Positions 53,955 through 63,529 are shown, counted from the stretch's first letter. The stretch is DNA of 64,000 bases from Bradyrhizobium sp. CB1650 (GCF_029761915.1 NZ_CP121695.1:5981501-6045500), one strand, 5' to 3'. The notes: generated by a model from the sequence alone, not told the origin. Program-made: numbers and translations.

Positions 53955-55061
53955 TCATCCGTCGAGCCCGAGATTCTTCAGGCCCTCGTTGAGCTGACGC
54001 AGCCGCTCGGCGTCATTGCTCACCGCCTGACGGGCATCGCTCGAGGCGCCCATCGCCTTGTCGCGATCGCCCATCACGAGATAGGCGCGCACCAGACGCA
54101 GCCAGCCGTCGACATCATCGCCATTCTGCTTCAGGCGATTAGCGAGACGCTCGACCATACCGCGGATCATCGCGCCGCGATCGCCCTCGGTCATGTCCTT
54201 GGCGGCCGCCATCGTCTCGTCCGACAGCGCCGGCGCGGTGCTGCCGCCGCCGACCCGCACCAGCGAGGATTGCACGAGGTGACGCCACGGCGCATCCGCC
54301 GGCGTCTTCGCAAGCAGCGTGCGCCAGATCGTGACCGCATCGTCCTTGCGGCCGTCCTGCTCGGCGGCAAGCCCGAGGAAGTAGTTCGCCTTGGGATCGT
54401 CGGCGTTGAGCGCATGCGCGCGCTCGAATTCCGTCTTGGCCTCGGCGGTCACGACGCCACCGGCTGCAGCCGAGAGCGCTTCGCCGAGATCGGACCTGCG
54501 CTCCGCACTCTCGCCATTGTAGGTGAGCACATTGCGATAGGCGCGCACCGCATCGTCATAGCGACCGAGCCGCTCCAGGACCGGCGCAAGCACATTCCAG
54601 CCGCGGCCGTCGGTCGGATTCTTTTCCAGATGTTGCTCGACCTGCACGACGAGGTTTTCGAGCGATTGCGCCATACCGGGCGCACGGTCCCGCTGCGCCA
54701 GCGGAAAATCGTGAAGCACGGGCGAACCGAGCGGGATGTAGACCCCGATCGCGACCAGCGGCAGGCCAACGAGGGCAAGAACAGCCGCGGCGCGTCGCCA
54801 CTTGAGGCTCGACTTCGGAGCCGCCGCAGACCCGCTGCCGGCGGCGGCAAGCAGCCTGCGGCCGATCTCGACGCGCGCGGCCTCCGCCTCCGGCGCCGCG
54901 ATCAGCCCGATCGCAAGATCACGCTCGACCTCGGCCAACTGGTCCTTGTAGATCGCGACCTCGCTGCCTTCGTTCTGAGCGCGGCCGCCACGGCCGAGCG
55001 GCCAGAGCACGGCGAAAATCGCCGCGACCGTCATCAGCGCGAACACGAACCATAGTGTCAT
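53955..55061 (-). CDS. ccmI: cytochrome c maturation TPR protein CcmI (CycH)
   Basis: 368 residues. Two membrane spans (about 3-25, [21 protein letters not shown], and about 95-115) frame a cytoplasmic loop. The periplasmic C-terminal region has TPR units ([52 protein letters not shown]). It holds apocytochrome c for the Ccm haem lyase. The start is ATG 55061, MTLWFV, with GGAAGC upstream; the longer frame adds 26 residues without similarity. First of ccmI-E-F-H. Confidence 0.93.
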   Translation of the reverse strand: MTLWFVFALMTVAAIFAVLWPLGRGGRAQNEGSEVAIYKDQLAEVERDLAIGLIAAPEAEAARVEIGRRLLAAAGSGSAAAPKSSLKWRRAAAVLALVGLPLVAIGVYIPLGSPVLHDFPLAQRDRAPGMAQSLENLVVQVEQHLEKNPTDGRGWNVLAPVLERLGRYDDAVRAYRNVLTYNGESAERRSDLGEALSAAAGGVVTAEAKTEFERAHALNADDPKANYFLGLAAEQDGRKDDAVTIWRTLLAKTPADAPWRHLVQSSLVRVGGGSTAPALSDETMAAAKDMTEGDRGAMIRGMVERLANRLKQNGDDVDGWLRLVRAYLVMGDRDKAMGASSDARQAVSNDAERLRQLNEGLKNLGLDG

Positions 55062-55192
55062 CAGCCAAGCTTCCGGCAGCGCGTGGTCCGCGCCCATGGC
55101 TGGCTTTACACCACGGCTGGACGATGCGGCAATTGACAATTGTCAATTTGGCGCGACCGGTCGCAGTCCCGAAACAGAGAAAATCCAACGGC

Positions 55193-55462
55193 TTAGCCGA
55201 TCTCGAACTCTGCACTCTGGGCGGCATCCTCGCCGTGCCCATTGAGAGCCTTCAGAAAATATGTTCCCGGCTTGATCGCATCCGGCAACCTGATGCGCAG
55301 CGCACCGACGGGAACCGGCGATGCAATCGTCGTGATCGGCTCCGGCAGTTGCCGGCCGCTCGCCTTCTCGACCAGCACCACCTTCGCCCTGATCATCAAT
55401 CTCCGATATGTCGCCGAGATCACGCGATTCTCGAGTTCAACAAAGCTGATAATCGGTTTCAT
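55193..55462 (-). CDS. small beta-rich hypothetical protein
   Basis: 89 residues from ATG 55462 (MKPIISFVELENRVISATYRRL); the track of open frame reaches 55498. Alternating hydrophobic strands (IRAKVVLVEKASGR, VGALRIRLPDAIKPGTYFLKAL, SAEFEIG) suggest an Ig-like or PilZ-sized beta sandwich. No signal peptide. The final strand motif KPGTYFLKA is like beta-sandwich domains of surface proteins. Function unknown. Confidence 0.55.
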   Translation of the reverse strand: MKPIISFVELENRVISATYRRLMIRAKVVLVEKASGRQLPEPITTIASPVPVGALRIRLPDAIKPGTYFLKALNGHGEDAAQSAEFEIG

Positions 55463-55560
55463 GCGCCCACAGATAGAAATTCGCAAAATGTGCACCAAAC
55501 CGTACGGTCCGCCGCCGGCGTCGTCAACTACAAATTGTGGTTACGAAATGTGCGCCTGGA

Positions 55561-56964
55561 TCAGCTTGCGCGCGACGATTTGCGCTCGCCGGTGAGCGCG
55601 TTTTCCGCGGCCCGGCTCATCAGCGACGCATAGTCGTCGCCGAACAGCACCTCGCAGAAGCGGATCGCGGCCTGAACCTGCTGCTGCCGGTAGGTCCGGA
55701 CCTTGTGATCGGCGGCGCGCAGCGACTGCACCAGCGATTCCGTCGATCGTTCGACATATTGCTGCAGGTCGGAGAACGTCCGCAGCGTCACCTCGTTGAT
55801 GGCGAGTTCGCTCGCATAGTTGCGGCAGGTCGCAACGAAATCGATCAGCGCCGCCGCCTCCTCCACCTCCGTGCTATCGACACGTGCTCCCGGGGGAATG
55901 TCCTTCTCGGCGCGCTGGCGCAGGATGCGGCGAACGCGGCCGGGAACGCTGTCGATCTCCGATTGCAGCGCGTTGGAGATGTCCGCCCGGATCGAAGTCA
56001 ACTGCTTGCCCCAGGCGGAATCGTTGCGCAGGTCGAGCTCGGTGCGCAGGCCGCGCACGCCGTCGTGCAGCGCCTTCAGATTGTCGGCGACGGTGTCGAA
56101 GCGGCCACGCTTGATGTCCATGCGCAGGATGGCGGCGAGACAGGACAGGTCGTGCAGCGCGATGGTGACGGCCACGCCATATGGCGTCGCCGCAACGCGG
56201 ATCTCGTCGTCGGAGGCGGCGATCTTGACGGCGAGGCGGATGATCTGCCAGGGCGCGGTCATGCGCTGAATCACCATCGACAGCGCGAAGGGCAGCATCT
56301 GCGGCGTCTGGAGCGCGGGGATGTTGAGCGCCGCGGTCACCGAGGCGATCTGGGAATCGCCGAACGCGCGCAGGAAACGCGGCAGCTTTTCGCCGAGGGT
56401 CGCCATGGCCTCGCGAACCCCGAGCACCGCGCCGATCGAATAGAGATCCTCGATCACATTGGGCGGGCCGACGCGGGCGAGCGCACGCGACTTGTCGCCG
56501 CCGCCCGGTCCAATCAGCTCGGCGATCGCATCCGACGCCACCGCCTGCAGCTTCAGCGCCAGGGCATCGATCTGACCGGCATTGTCGGTGCTCGGCAGGC
56601 AGGCCAGCGTCGCCTCGAATTCATTCACCTTGGCCGGAGCGCCGTCGCGGCCGAGCCATTGCCAGATCGGGTGCAGCGAGGAGCGGCGGACCTGCCCGAC
56701 CCGGACCGGCACACCGGCGTCTACGAGGAAGGGTTCCAGCGGCTGGAACAGGAGCCTGGACAGGTCGTCGGTGCGCGGTGGCGCGGCCTGCTCGGCCTCC
56801 GTCTTGCGCACGATCTTGCGCAGTTGCTCGAGCACGAGGGTGGCGACCGCCGTGTCCTGGCCGCGCTCCAGGGCACGCTCGAACTCCCGCATCAGCAGCG
56901 CCTGCGACTGCGGCGGGAGCTGCGCGAGATACTCTCTCAGCCGCTCGATCGATGTCTGGCTCAT
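55561..56964 (-). CDS. hypothetical protein, lineage-specific, helical
   Basis: 467 residues, no named domain recognised. N-terminal SIERLREYLAQLPPQSQALLMREFERALERG is helical. Further conserved-looking blocks are RRSSLHPIWQWLGRDGAPAK, ALSMVIQRMTAPWQIIRLAVKIA and DFVATCRNYASELAINEVTLRT. No signal peptide or clear membrane span. Located between ccmI and feuQ. Its order with feuPQ is suggestive of a signalling or surface partner, but the gene has no clue beyond position. Confidence 0.8.
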   Translation of the reverse strand: MSQTSIERLREYLAQLPPQSQALLMREFERALERGQDTAVATLVLEQLRKIVRKTEAEQAAPPRTDDLSRLLFQPLEPFLVDAGVPVRVGQVRRSSLHPIWQWLGRDGAPAKVNEFEATLACLPSTDNAGQIDALALKLQAVASDAIAELIGPGGGDKSRALARVGPPNVIEDLYSIGAVLGVREAMATLGEKLPRFLRAFGDSQIASVTAALNIPALQTPQMLPFALSMVIQRMTAPWQIIRLAVKIAASDDEIRVAATPYGVAVTIALHDLSCLAAILRMDIKRGRFDTVADNLKALHDGVRGLRTELDLRNDSAWGKQLTSIRADISNALQSEIDSVPGRVRRILRQRAEKDIPPGARVDSTEVEEAAALIDFVATCRNYASELAINEVTLRTFSDLQQYVERSTESLVQSLRAADHKVRTYRQQQVQAAIRFCEVLFGDDYASLMSRAAENALTGERKSSRAS

Positions 56965-57122
56965 GCGCCCAGGTAATGCACGGTAAAATGGCGGACGTGG
57001 ATGCGTCCGAGCGCGATCATAGGAGGGCCCGCCTTAAGAAGCCGTTTAGGAAGTTGGGTCGGATGCCCCGTCTTTCCCGGGGCCGAACCTCGCCAAGCCA
57101 AAAAAGCCAGGCGGAACAGGTA

Positions 57123-58499
57123 CTAAATGCCGGGGAGCACGAGCTCTGCCCGCAGGCCTCCGATCGGCGCGTTTCCGAGCGAGAGACTGCCGCCATAAAG
57201 CCCGGCGAGATCCACTACGATCGACAGCCCCAATCCCGATCCCGGCTTGGATTCGTCGAGCCGCTGGCCGCGCCGCGAGACCTGGCCGCGCTCGGCCTCC
57301 GACAGGCCGCGACCATCGTCATCGACATTGATCCGCAGACGGTGACCTGCGCCGGCCTGGTGCGGCGCCTCCACCATGACCTCGATGAAGACCCGGGAGG
57401 CGGCCCATTTGCAGGCATTGTCGACGAGATTGCCGACCATCTCCTCCAGATCCTGGCGCTCGCCGCGGAACTTCGCGGAAGGGTCGGCCTTGGCCTCGAC
57501 GACGATGCCGCGGTCGCGATGGATTTTCTCCATGGTCCGCCGCAAGGCCTCGATGGCGGGCGCAACCTCCGTCACGGTCGCGACGACCGAGACCCTGGCC
57601 GCGATCCGCGCCCGCTCCAGATGATGGGCAACCTGGTCGCGCATCACATCCGCCTGCTCCATGACCTTGGCCGCGAACGGATCGGCCGCGTGCACGCCGG
57701 CCTCGTTGACGATGACCGAGAGCGGCGTCTTGATCGCATGTGCGAGATTGCCGACATGGGTGCGCGCACGCTCGACGATTTCGCGATTGGCATCAATCAG
57801 CGCGTTGGTCTCGCGCGCCAGCGGCGCGATCTCGACCGGAAATTCGCCCTCGAGCCGTTCCGCCCGTCCTGAGCGGATGTCGGCGATCGCCTCCGAGATG
57901 CGCTTGAGCGGTGAAAGACCGAAGCGGACCTGGAACACCGTCGTCAGCAGCAGCACGATGCCGAGCGCGGTGAAGGTACCGCCGAGGTAGTAGTCGAAGC
58001 TGCGCGTCTCGTCGAAGATCTCGGTGGCATCACCCGCGACGCTGACCAGATATTTGCCGTCGGCACCGAGATCGACCGGCCGCTCCACCATCCGCAGGTT
58101 CTGCCCCTCGGGCCCGTCGACATAAGCGAGCCGGATGCCGGCGCCGGTGAGCTCGACGCCCTGCTCCTCCAGCTTCGGCAGCTTCTTGTCCCAGAGCGAG
58201 CGCGACGAGCGTATCTCCGGCTTCTCGGTATCGGTGCGGGTGATCTGCCAATACCAGCCGGACAGCGGCAGCTCGAACAAGGGCTCGCCGAGTGACTGGA
58301 ACTGACGGTCCGGCGGCTCGTCCGGCGTTGCGACCTCGGCGATCAGCGTGCGCAGGTAAAGATTGAGACGGCGGTCGAAGGCACGCTCGGTTGCGTTCTT
58401 GTAGACCGAGGACAGCACGACGCCGGTGATCGCCAGGATCACCACGAGCCACGCGGTCGCCGACAGGAACAGGCGGTTCGCAAGCGAGCTAGCGGCCAT
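57123..58499 (-). CDS. feuQ: sensor histidine kinase FeuQ-like (PhoQ type)
   Basis: 458 residues. Span 1 about 8-30, a periplasmic domain with WYWQITR, span 2 about 170-195, a HAMP-like linker, then the phosphoacceptor His in NLAHAIKTPLSVIVNEA, a PhoQ-type H box. HATPase: MVGNLVDNACKWA, VDDDGRGLSEAE, GSGLGLSIVVDLA. In Sinorhizobium FeuQ controls export of cyclic beta-glucan and osmoadaptation. Identity is by family pattern and ccm-linked position. It lies 107 bp after feuP. Confidence 0.82.
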   Translation of the reverse strand: MAASSLANRLFLSATAWLVVILAITGVVLSSVYKNATERAFDRRLNLYLRTLIAEVATPDEPPDRQFQSLGEPLFELPLSGWYWQITRTDTEKPEIRSSRSLWDKKLPKLEEQGVELTGAGIRLAYVDGPEGQNLRMVERPVDLGADGKYLVSVAGDATEIFDETRSFDYYLGGTFTALGIVLLLTTVFQVRFGLSPLKRISEAIADIRSGRAERLEGEFPVEIAPLARETNALIDANREIVERARTHVGNLAHAIKTPLSVIVNEAGVHAADPFAAKVMEQADVMRDQVAHHLERARIAARVSVVATVTEVAPAIEALRRTMEKIHRDRGIVVEAKADPSAKFRGERQDLEEMVGNLVDNACKWAASRVFIEVMVEAPHQAGAGHRLRINVDDDGRGLSEAERGQVSRRGQRLDESKPGSGLGLSIVVDLAGLYGGSLSLGNAPIGGLRAELVLPGI

Positions 58500-58606
58500 C
58501 GGAATGGTCCGGGGAGGCGCAGGACGGCGGACAGTCAGGGGTCATGGCCGAGCAAGAGCCCCGTTCTGCCGCCCGGTCAAGCCTCGGATGTTGCGAGCCC
58601 CAGGCT

Positions 58607-59281
58607 TCAGCTGCCGTTGGCCGCCGGCGGGGTCAGGAGATAGCCCAAGCCGCGGACGGTCTGGATGATGTCGACGTCGAGCTTCTTGCGGATGCGGCCG
58701 ACAAAGACCTCGATGGTGTTGGAGTCGCGGTCAAAATCCTGGTCGTAGAGATGCTCGACGAGTTCGGTGCGGGAGACCACGCGGCCGGAATGGTGCATGA
58801 GGTAGGCCAGCAGCCGATATTCGTGCGAGGTCATTTTCACGGGATTGCCTGACACGCTGACGCGGCCGGTCCTCGTGTCCAGCGTGACCGGACCGCAGCT
58901 CAATTCGCTCTGGGCGTGGCCGGTGGAGCGGCGCAGCAGCGCGCGAATGCGGGCCAGGACCTCCTCCAGATGGAAGGGCTTTGCGACATAGTCGTCGGCG
59001 CCGGCGTCGAACCCCTGGACCTTGTCGCTCCAGCGGTCGCGCGCGGTGAGGATCAGGACCGGCATGGCACGGCCATTGCGGCGCCAGGCCTCCAGCACCG
59101 AGATGCCGTCCTTCTTCGGCAGGCCGATGTCGAGCACCACGGCATCGTAGGGCTCGGTGTCGCCGAGATAGTGCCCCTCTTCGCCGTCGAAGGCGCGATC
59201 GACGACGTAGCCTGCATCGCTCAGCGCCTTGGTGAGCTGGCGATTGAGATCGGGGTCGTCCTCAACAACGAGCAGGCGCAC
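58607..59281 (-). CDS. feuP: response regulator FeuP-like (OmpR/PhoP type)
   Basis: 224 residues from GTG 59281, which follows GGAGAGAAAC; an open TTG at 59296 is less likely. Phosphoacceptor Asp51 in AVVLDIGLPKKDG, Lys in DDYVAKPFHLEEV. The winged helix has LTxHEYRLLAYLMHHSGRVVSRTELVEHLYDQDFDRDSNTIEVFVGRIRKKL. Partner of the kinase that follows. A FeuN-like periplasmic inhibitor gene is not seen immediately upstream. Confidence 0.85.
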   Translation of the reverse strand: MRLLVVEDDPDLNRQLTKALSDAGYVVDRAFDGEEGHYLGDTEPYDAVVLDIGLPKKDGISVLEAWRRNGRAMPVLILTARDRWSDKVQGFDAGADDYVAKPFHLEEVLARIRALLRRSTGHAQSELSCGPVTLDTRTGRVSVSGNPVKMTSHEYRLLAYLMHHSGRVVSRTELVEHLYDQDFDRDSNTIEVFVGRIRKKLDVDIIQTVRGLGYLLTPPAANGS

Positions 59282-59515
59282 GTTTCTCTCCAGCAATGGT
59301 TCGGTCGGATGGACTGCACGAGATGATCAATTCCGGCGTGAACTGAATATGAACGCCCGGAACCGGAAAACGTTACTTTTTGGTCATAAACGATTTTCAT
59401 GCACCGATGCGACTGCGCCCGCCAGGCCACCGGACGAGCCGATGGCATGGCGGGCGCAATGTGCCGCGTTACGCGGCGAGTCGGAAGGTCCGAACCGTCC
59501 CGTCGATCGCGGCTC

Positions 59516-59671
59516 CTAGGTCCGGAAGAACACGAACCAGATCACCGCGAGGATCAGGATCGCGAGCCCGGTCGAGATGGCGAGCAACGCCGCCACGGAG
59601 GGGCCCGGCTCGCCCTGGCGCGCTTCGGTCGGGGTTTCGATGATCTGATGGTTCTCTCGCGTGGGTGCCAT
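59516..59671 (-). CDS. 51-residue single-span membrane microprotein
   Basis: ATG at 59671, stop TAG at 59516-59518. Polar head MAPTRENHQIIETPTEARQGEPGP, then one hydrophobic helix (about 25-49, SVAALLAISTGLAILILAVIWFVFF) ending RT. The GAGGTC upstream is a weak ribosome site. It follows the pattern of short Nin-Cout or Nout-Cin microproteins that attach to membrane complexes. Function unknown; no wider annotation is available by eye. Confidence 0.6.
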   Translation of the reverse strand: MAPTRENHQIIETPTEARQGEPGPSVAALLAISTGLAILILAVIWFVFFRT

Positions 59672-59908
59672 GGTGACCTCGATCTCTCGCTGGCGCGTCC
59701 GATTGCCGCGACCTCCTCGCAGCCCTAAGTCCTTGGGGCAACGCCCGATCGTGAACGATGTTCCGGGCCGACCGCTTCCACCCCGATGGCAACCGCGGCC
59801 GGGCTCTTCGGTTAACGTCGTTGCAAGATTCCATGCCGCCGCTTGCTATGATTCGGAGGTACCCGGTGGTATCCTCGCTCGCTGTCCCTGTTGCGTTTGG
59901 AGTAACCC

Positions 59909-60871
59909 ATGGCCCCCCGAGCCAATTGGAAGGGTTTTTTGCGCCTCTCGCTCGTGACCTGCCCGGTCGCGCTCTATCCCGCCACTTCGGATACCGAGAA
60001 GGTCTCGTTCAACCAGATCAACCGCAAGACCGGCCACCGGATCAAGTATCTCAAGGTCGACGCCGAGACCGGTGACGAGGTGACCTCCGAGGACATCGTC
60101 AAAGGCTACAAGGTCGACACCGACACCTATATCGAGGTCACCAAGGACGAACTCGACGACATCGCGCTCGATTCGACCCACACGATCGAGATCGACGAAT
60201 TCGTGCCCAAGGCCGACATCGACAACCGCTACCTGATCCGCCCCTATTATCTCGTGCCGGACGGCAAGGTCGGCCACGACGCCTATGCGGTGATCCGCGA
60301 GACCATCCGCAGCATGAACAAGGTCGCGATCGGCCGCGTGGTGCTGACCAACCGCGAGCACATCATCGCGCTGGAGCCGCTGGAGAGCGGGCTGATGGGC
60401 ACGCTGCTGCGCTACCCCTACGAAGTGCGCAGCGAGACGGAGTATTTCGACGACATCCAGGACGTGAAGCTCACCAAGGACATGCTCGACCTCGCCAAGC
60501 ACATCGTCGAGAAGAAGTCCGGCGCGTTCGAGCCCGAACTGTTCGAGGATCATTACGAGACCGCGCTGATCGATCTCATCAACAAGAAGCGCAGCGGCAT
60601 GCCCATCGCCGCCAAGGCGACGCCGAAGGCCGGCGGCAACGTCATCAACCTGATGGATGCGCTGAAGAAGAGCCTCGCAAGCGAAAAGGAAGCGGCGCCC
60701 GCAGCGAAGGCCGCCAAGGGCAAGAAGCCGAAGAAGCGCGTCGAAGGCCAGCGCGAAATGCTGCTGCCGATCGCCGGCAAGGGCGGCAAGGAGGCTGCCG
60801 CAGCCAAGGAAGCCCCAAAGAAAGCCGAGAAGCCGGTGCGCACGCCAGCCCGGGCCAAGAAGGCCGGATAG
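59909..60871 (+). CDS. ku: non-homologous end-joining protein Ku
   Basis: 320 residues. The bacterial Ku core runs from MAPRANWKGFLRLSLVTCPVALY to about 235 (FEDHYETALIDLINKKRSG). A lysine/alanine-rich tail with KGKKPKKRVEGQ repeats follows, a DNA-contact tail seen in rhizobial Ku. It forms a homodimeric ring that binds double-strand ends and recruits LigD. Ku gene preceded by GGAGTAACCC. No ligD gene is in the window, though Bradyrhizobium-type genomes often carry several scattered ku and ligD copies. Confidence 0.95.
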   Translation: MAPRANWKGFLRLSLVTCPVALYPATSDTEKVSFNQINRKTGHRIKYLKVDAETGDEVTSEDIVKGYKVDTDTYIEVTKDELDDIALDSTHTIEIDEFVPKADIDNRYLIRPYYLVPDGKVGHDAYAVIRETIRSMNKVAIGRVVLTNREHIIALEPLESGLMGTLLRYPYEVRSETEYFDDIQDVKLTKDMLDLAKHIVEKKSGAFEPELFEDHYETALIDLINKKRSGMPIAAKATPKAGGNVINLMDALKKSLASEKEAAPAAKAAKGKKPKKRVEGQREMLLPIAGKGGKEAAAAKEAPKKAEKPVRTPARAKKAG

Positions 60872-60929
60872 CAGCATCGGTCGGGGGCAAAGCGCGTCGT
60901 GACATCTCCTGCGGCCGGGCCGGCCTGAC

Positions 60930-61166
60930 ATGCCCTGGTCGGCGGCGTTCGACGATCCCATTCCCTTACGCAACGGGCGCAAGCTGCGGACCCTGCAAGA
61001 GGCGGCCGATCACATCATGCAACTGCCCGAGGACGCGCAGCACGCGAGCCATTGGCAAACCGCGATCGAGACCCTGATCAATGCGGCCGAGACCGGCGGC
61101 GGCTGGATGATGTTCGCCCGCATCGCGATGTTGCGGGCGCTGAACGCGCACGATCGTCGCAAGTGA
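60930..61166 (+). CDS. small hypothetical protein
   Basis: 78 residues: MPWSAAFDDPIPLRNGRKLRTLQEAADHIMQLPEDAQHASHWQTAIETLINAAETGG-type sequence. Aromatic and charged, helical, no signal. It begins 58 bp after ku. Sequences of this pattern (PLRNGRTLRTLQEAADYI) are, as I recall, abundant in Bradyrhizobium with no function known. Confidence 0.7.
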   Translation: MPWSAAFDDPIPLRNGRKLRTLQEAADHIMQLPEDAQHASHWQTAIETLINAAETGGGWMMFARIAMLRALNAHDRRK

Positions 61167-61565
61167 GGCCTGCCCTTCCCGGCCCGGGGTCGTTTGCACA
61201 GTGGGCCAACCATCGTGGGTCCCTTGCCCGACCCATCGGAGAATAGCCTCAACGATCCATTAAGCAGCGCCGTCGCCTTTGGTGAGGCCGCCAGCCTCCT
61301 CATCGCGCCGCGCTGGGTATTCCTACGGAAGACAAAATTAACCTTCGATTCCCGTCGCGCGCACGATCGCGACTACTTCCGGTATGCCGATCTCAAATCC
61401 ACCCGAACCGGGTGAGGAAACCTTAAGTTAGTCGATGGCAACATAGGCCGCAGCAGGCGAGGACGGCCGGACCTGTTGTTTTGATGCGCCCAAAAAAGTT
61501 AATGGATCAATTTGCCATTCCGAAGACGGCGCGAGCATACGTTGAGGGATGAATAGGAGTTGACG
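61167..61565. other. gene-free stretch upstream of the pilin gene
   Basis: 399 bp. Short open frames on both strands lack ribosome sites and family features. AT-rich towards 61490-61520 (CAAAAAAGTTAATGGATCAATTTGCC), which probably holds the pilin promoter. No repeat or operator copy was seen. Confidence 0.5.
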
Positions 61566-61730
61566 ATGACTTTGCTCAGGTCCTTTCTTGCCGACGAAAA
61601 TGGCGCCACCGCCATCGAGTATTGTCTGATCGCCGCTGGTATTGCGCTCGCAATCGTTACCATCGTGAACAACGTCGGGACGGCACTTCTGAACAACAAG
61701 TTCGACTCGATCAACGCGGCCACGAAGTAG
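61566..61730 (+). CDS. Flp/Fap-type pilin subunit
   Basis: 54 residues, ATG at 61566 after TAGGAGTTGACG. MTLLRSFLADENG-ATAIEY is the Flp prepilin cleavage region: Gly13 before ATAIEY, with Glu and Tyr at +5 and +6. CLIAAGIALAIVTIVNNVG is the helix that packs in the pilus core. Cys20 replaces the common Gly after IEY. Adhesive type IVb pili. No assembly genes (cpa/tad) lie nearby, so it is an orphan pilin here. Confidence 0.9.
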   Translation: MTLLRSFLADENGATAIEYCLIAAGIALAIVTIVNNVGTALLNNKFDSINAATK

Positions 61731-61940
61731 CGATCACACCTTGCCTCCCAATCCCGCCATTGCGAGTACGGGCAACGGCGCTCCTCTTTCCAATTGACGC
61801 TCCAATCGCGGACACAGGTTTCGCGTTCGCGGCGGATTTCGCCCGAGTTTTGTGGATGTCGGGCAACACAAGGCCCGGCATCGTGATGAGGTCGATCGGC
61901 ATCCTTCCATTGTCGAACGAAAGCGGTCTACATATGGGCC

Positions 61941-62642
61941 ATGAGCGCATTGTGGAGCTATCGTCCTTATGACCGTGCAAGCTCCATCGAGATGGGGCGG
62001 CTCGAAACGACTGCCCCGATCTCGCAGGCTGCCCATTTCCATTCGGAAGTCCAAGTCGCCACCGTGACTCAGGGGCGCCGTGTTTATTCGAGCCCGCTCG
62101 GAGATCTCGGTGCTTCTGCAGGTGACATGGTCATCATCCCGGCGCACCTGCCGCACGCATCGCAGGGCAGCACCGCATCGATCGTCACTCATCTCTACAT
62201 CCCGAGTGACCATTCTTCAGTGCGCGGCATCGTGGTCCCGCAAATCATCCGGTGTGTGCGCGCGAAATCGTCTGGAGAAACGCTCGACGCTATCGGATCG
62301 ATGCGTAGAGACCAGCGGTGCGACAGGCAGCTCGCATCAACGGGCGCGCTGTCGAAACAAGTCATGGACCAGGAACTTGATATCAATTCGGTTGCCGCGC
62401 AACTTGGCTATTCGACCGACGGGTTCATCAGGGCTTTCAAGCGGCAGTTTGGAATGACGCCTGCCGCCTACCGTCTCGCGCATCGACTGATGAACGCCCG
62501 GTCGAAATTAAGAGACGGCGGCGCCGTCGCTGATGTTGCCTATGCCACGTCCTTCGCGGACCAAAGCCATTTCGGGCGGCTGTTCCGCAGAGCTTATGGC
62601 GCAACGCCGGCCGCCTATCGGTCCGCATTCGTGGTGACGTGA
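61941..62642 (+). CDS. AraC family transcriptional regulator with cupin-like N-terminus
   Basis: 233 residues. N-terminal AraC-type ligand-binding cupin (about 15-95, AAHFHSEVQVATVTQGRRVYSSPLGDLGASAGDMVIIPAHLPHAS). Two helix-turn-helix units near 150-230, NSVAAQLGYSTDGFIRAFKRQFGMTPAAYR and VADVAYATSFADQSHFGRLFRRAYGATPAAYR. The stop overlaps the YdcZ-like gene's possible GTG start by 4 bp. It likely controls that neighbour; LysE/YdcZ exporters are common targets. Confidence 0.9.
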   Translation: MSALWSYRPYDRASSIEMGRLETTAPISQAAHFHSEVQVATVTQGRRVYSSPLGDLGASAGDMVIIPAHLPHASQGSTASIVTHLYIPSDHSSVRGIVVPQIIRCVRAKSSGETLDAIGSMRRDQRCDRQLASTGALSKQVMDQELDINSVAAQLGYSTDGFIRAFKRQFGMTPAAYRLAHRLMNARSKLRDGGAVADVAYATSFADQSHFGRLFRRAYGATPAAYRSAFVVT

Positions 62643-62719
62643 AGAAGGTCGATTTCCTTCCAGACGGACTGCAGGCCTCGCAAGTAGCGTCGCGCAAGAA
62701 CAACTTGGCGCGGCCATTC

Positions 62720-63160
62720 ATGAACGCTCTTGCTCCTCTCCTTGTCGTTGCAGCGGGTTGCTGCCTCGCATTCCAACAATTGCTGAACGCGAACCTCGGG
62801 AAAACGCTGCAATCGGCCTGGTGGTCGGCATTTGCCAGTTATCTCGGAGGAACGATCGCCCTGTCGGCGCTGCTGATAACATTGCGCGAACCGCTCTTCA
62901 ACGTCGCTTCGGCGATGCGTGCTCCCTTGATTACGTGGACAGGCGGTGTCTTCGGCGCGATGTTCATCGCGACGAGCGTGTTCATGATCCCGCGGCTCGG
63001 CGTTGCCACCGTTCTGACCTTGGTTCTCGTCGGTCAGTTGCTTAGCTCGCTCTTATTCGATCACTTCGGTCTGCTTGGAGTGCCGCAGCATCAGATAACG
63101 TTCGTTCGATTGCTCGGTGCAGTATCGCTGATTGCTGGCGCCGTGATGGTTCGTCTGTGA
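62720..63160 (+). CDS. DMT-type (YdcZ family) membrane protein
   Basis: 146 residues from ATG 62720 (MNALAPLLVVAAGCCLAFQQLLNANLG, a family-like start). A GTG at 62639, overlapping the AraC stop, would add 27 residues. Five hydrophobic spans. FQQLLNANLGKTLQSAWWSAFASYLGGTIAL and GGVFGAMFIATSVFMIPRLGVATVLTLVLVGQLLSSLLFDHFGLLG are characteristic YdcZ motifs. Probable small-molecule export by a dimer; substrate unknown. Forms an araC-ydcZ pair. Confidence 0.85.
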   Translation: MNALAPLLVVAAGCCLAFQQLLNANLGKTLQSAWWSAFASYLGGTIALSALLITLREPLFNVASAMRAPLITWTGGVFGAMFIATSVFMIPRLGVATVLTLVLVGQLLSSLLFDHFGLLGVPQHQITFVRLLGAVSLIAGAVMVRL

Positions 63161-63256
63161 CTTGCGCTGTCGCATTCTCGACGCCGCAATGGGGCGCCTC
63201 CCGAAAACCCCACGCTAATCTGCTCTTGGGCACGCGGCCGCCGCAGCCTCTGGCAC

Positions 63257-63529
63257 CTATCCGCCAGCTCTAAGCCGTGCGGTCAAGCCGGCGGCTGTCC
63301 GCTGACGGGGCAACTGCGCAGCGTGAACCGCAAAGGACCGGGACCGCAGGCTCTGCGTGGCATGAAGCAGCAGGAGGAACAGGGCGCTCCCTGCCTTGTA
63401 ACGTGCAGCGGCACGGGTGCTCTCTCGACCACACATCAAAAGCTTTCCGGCTTCATCAGATACCGTCCAGCGCCACGTCCGGCTGCGGCGTCTTATCCTG
63501 GTCTCGAACAATCGGAATTCGCTGGTCAT
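63257..63529 (-). CDS. small hypothetical protein
   Basis: 90 residues from ATG 63529, preceded by AGGAAG. The first half FRLFETRIRRRSRTWRWTVSDEAGKLLMCGRESTRAAARYKAGSALFLLLL resembles, from memory, short Bradyrhizobium proteins of the pattern 'RSRSWRW-V...SRPAARY-A-RALFLLLL'. The last third is probably an extension past a lost stop. The rest of 63161-63787 (627 bp) shows no other supportable gene. Confidence 0.45.
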   Translation of the reverse strand: MTSEFRLFETRIRRRSRTWRWTVSDEAGKLLMCGRESTRAAARYKAGSALFLLLLHATQSLRSRSFAVHAAQLPRQRTAAGLTARLRAGG

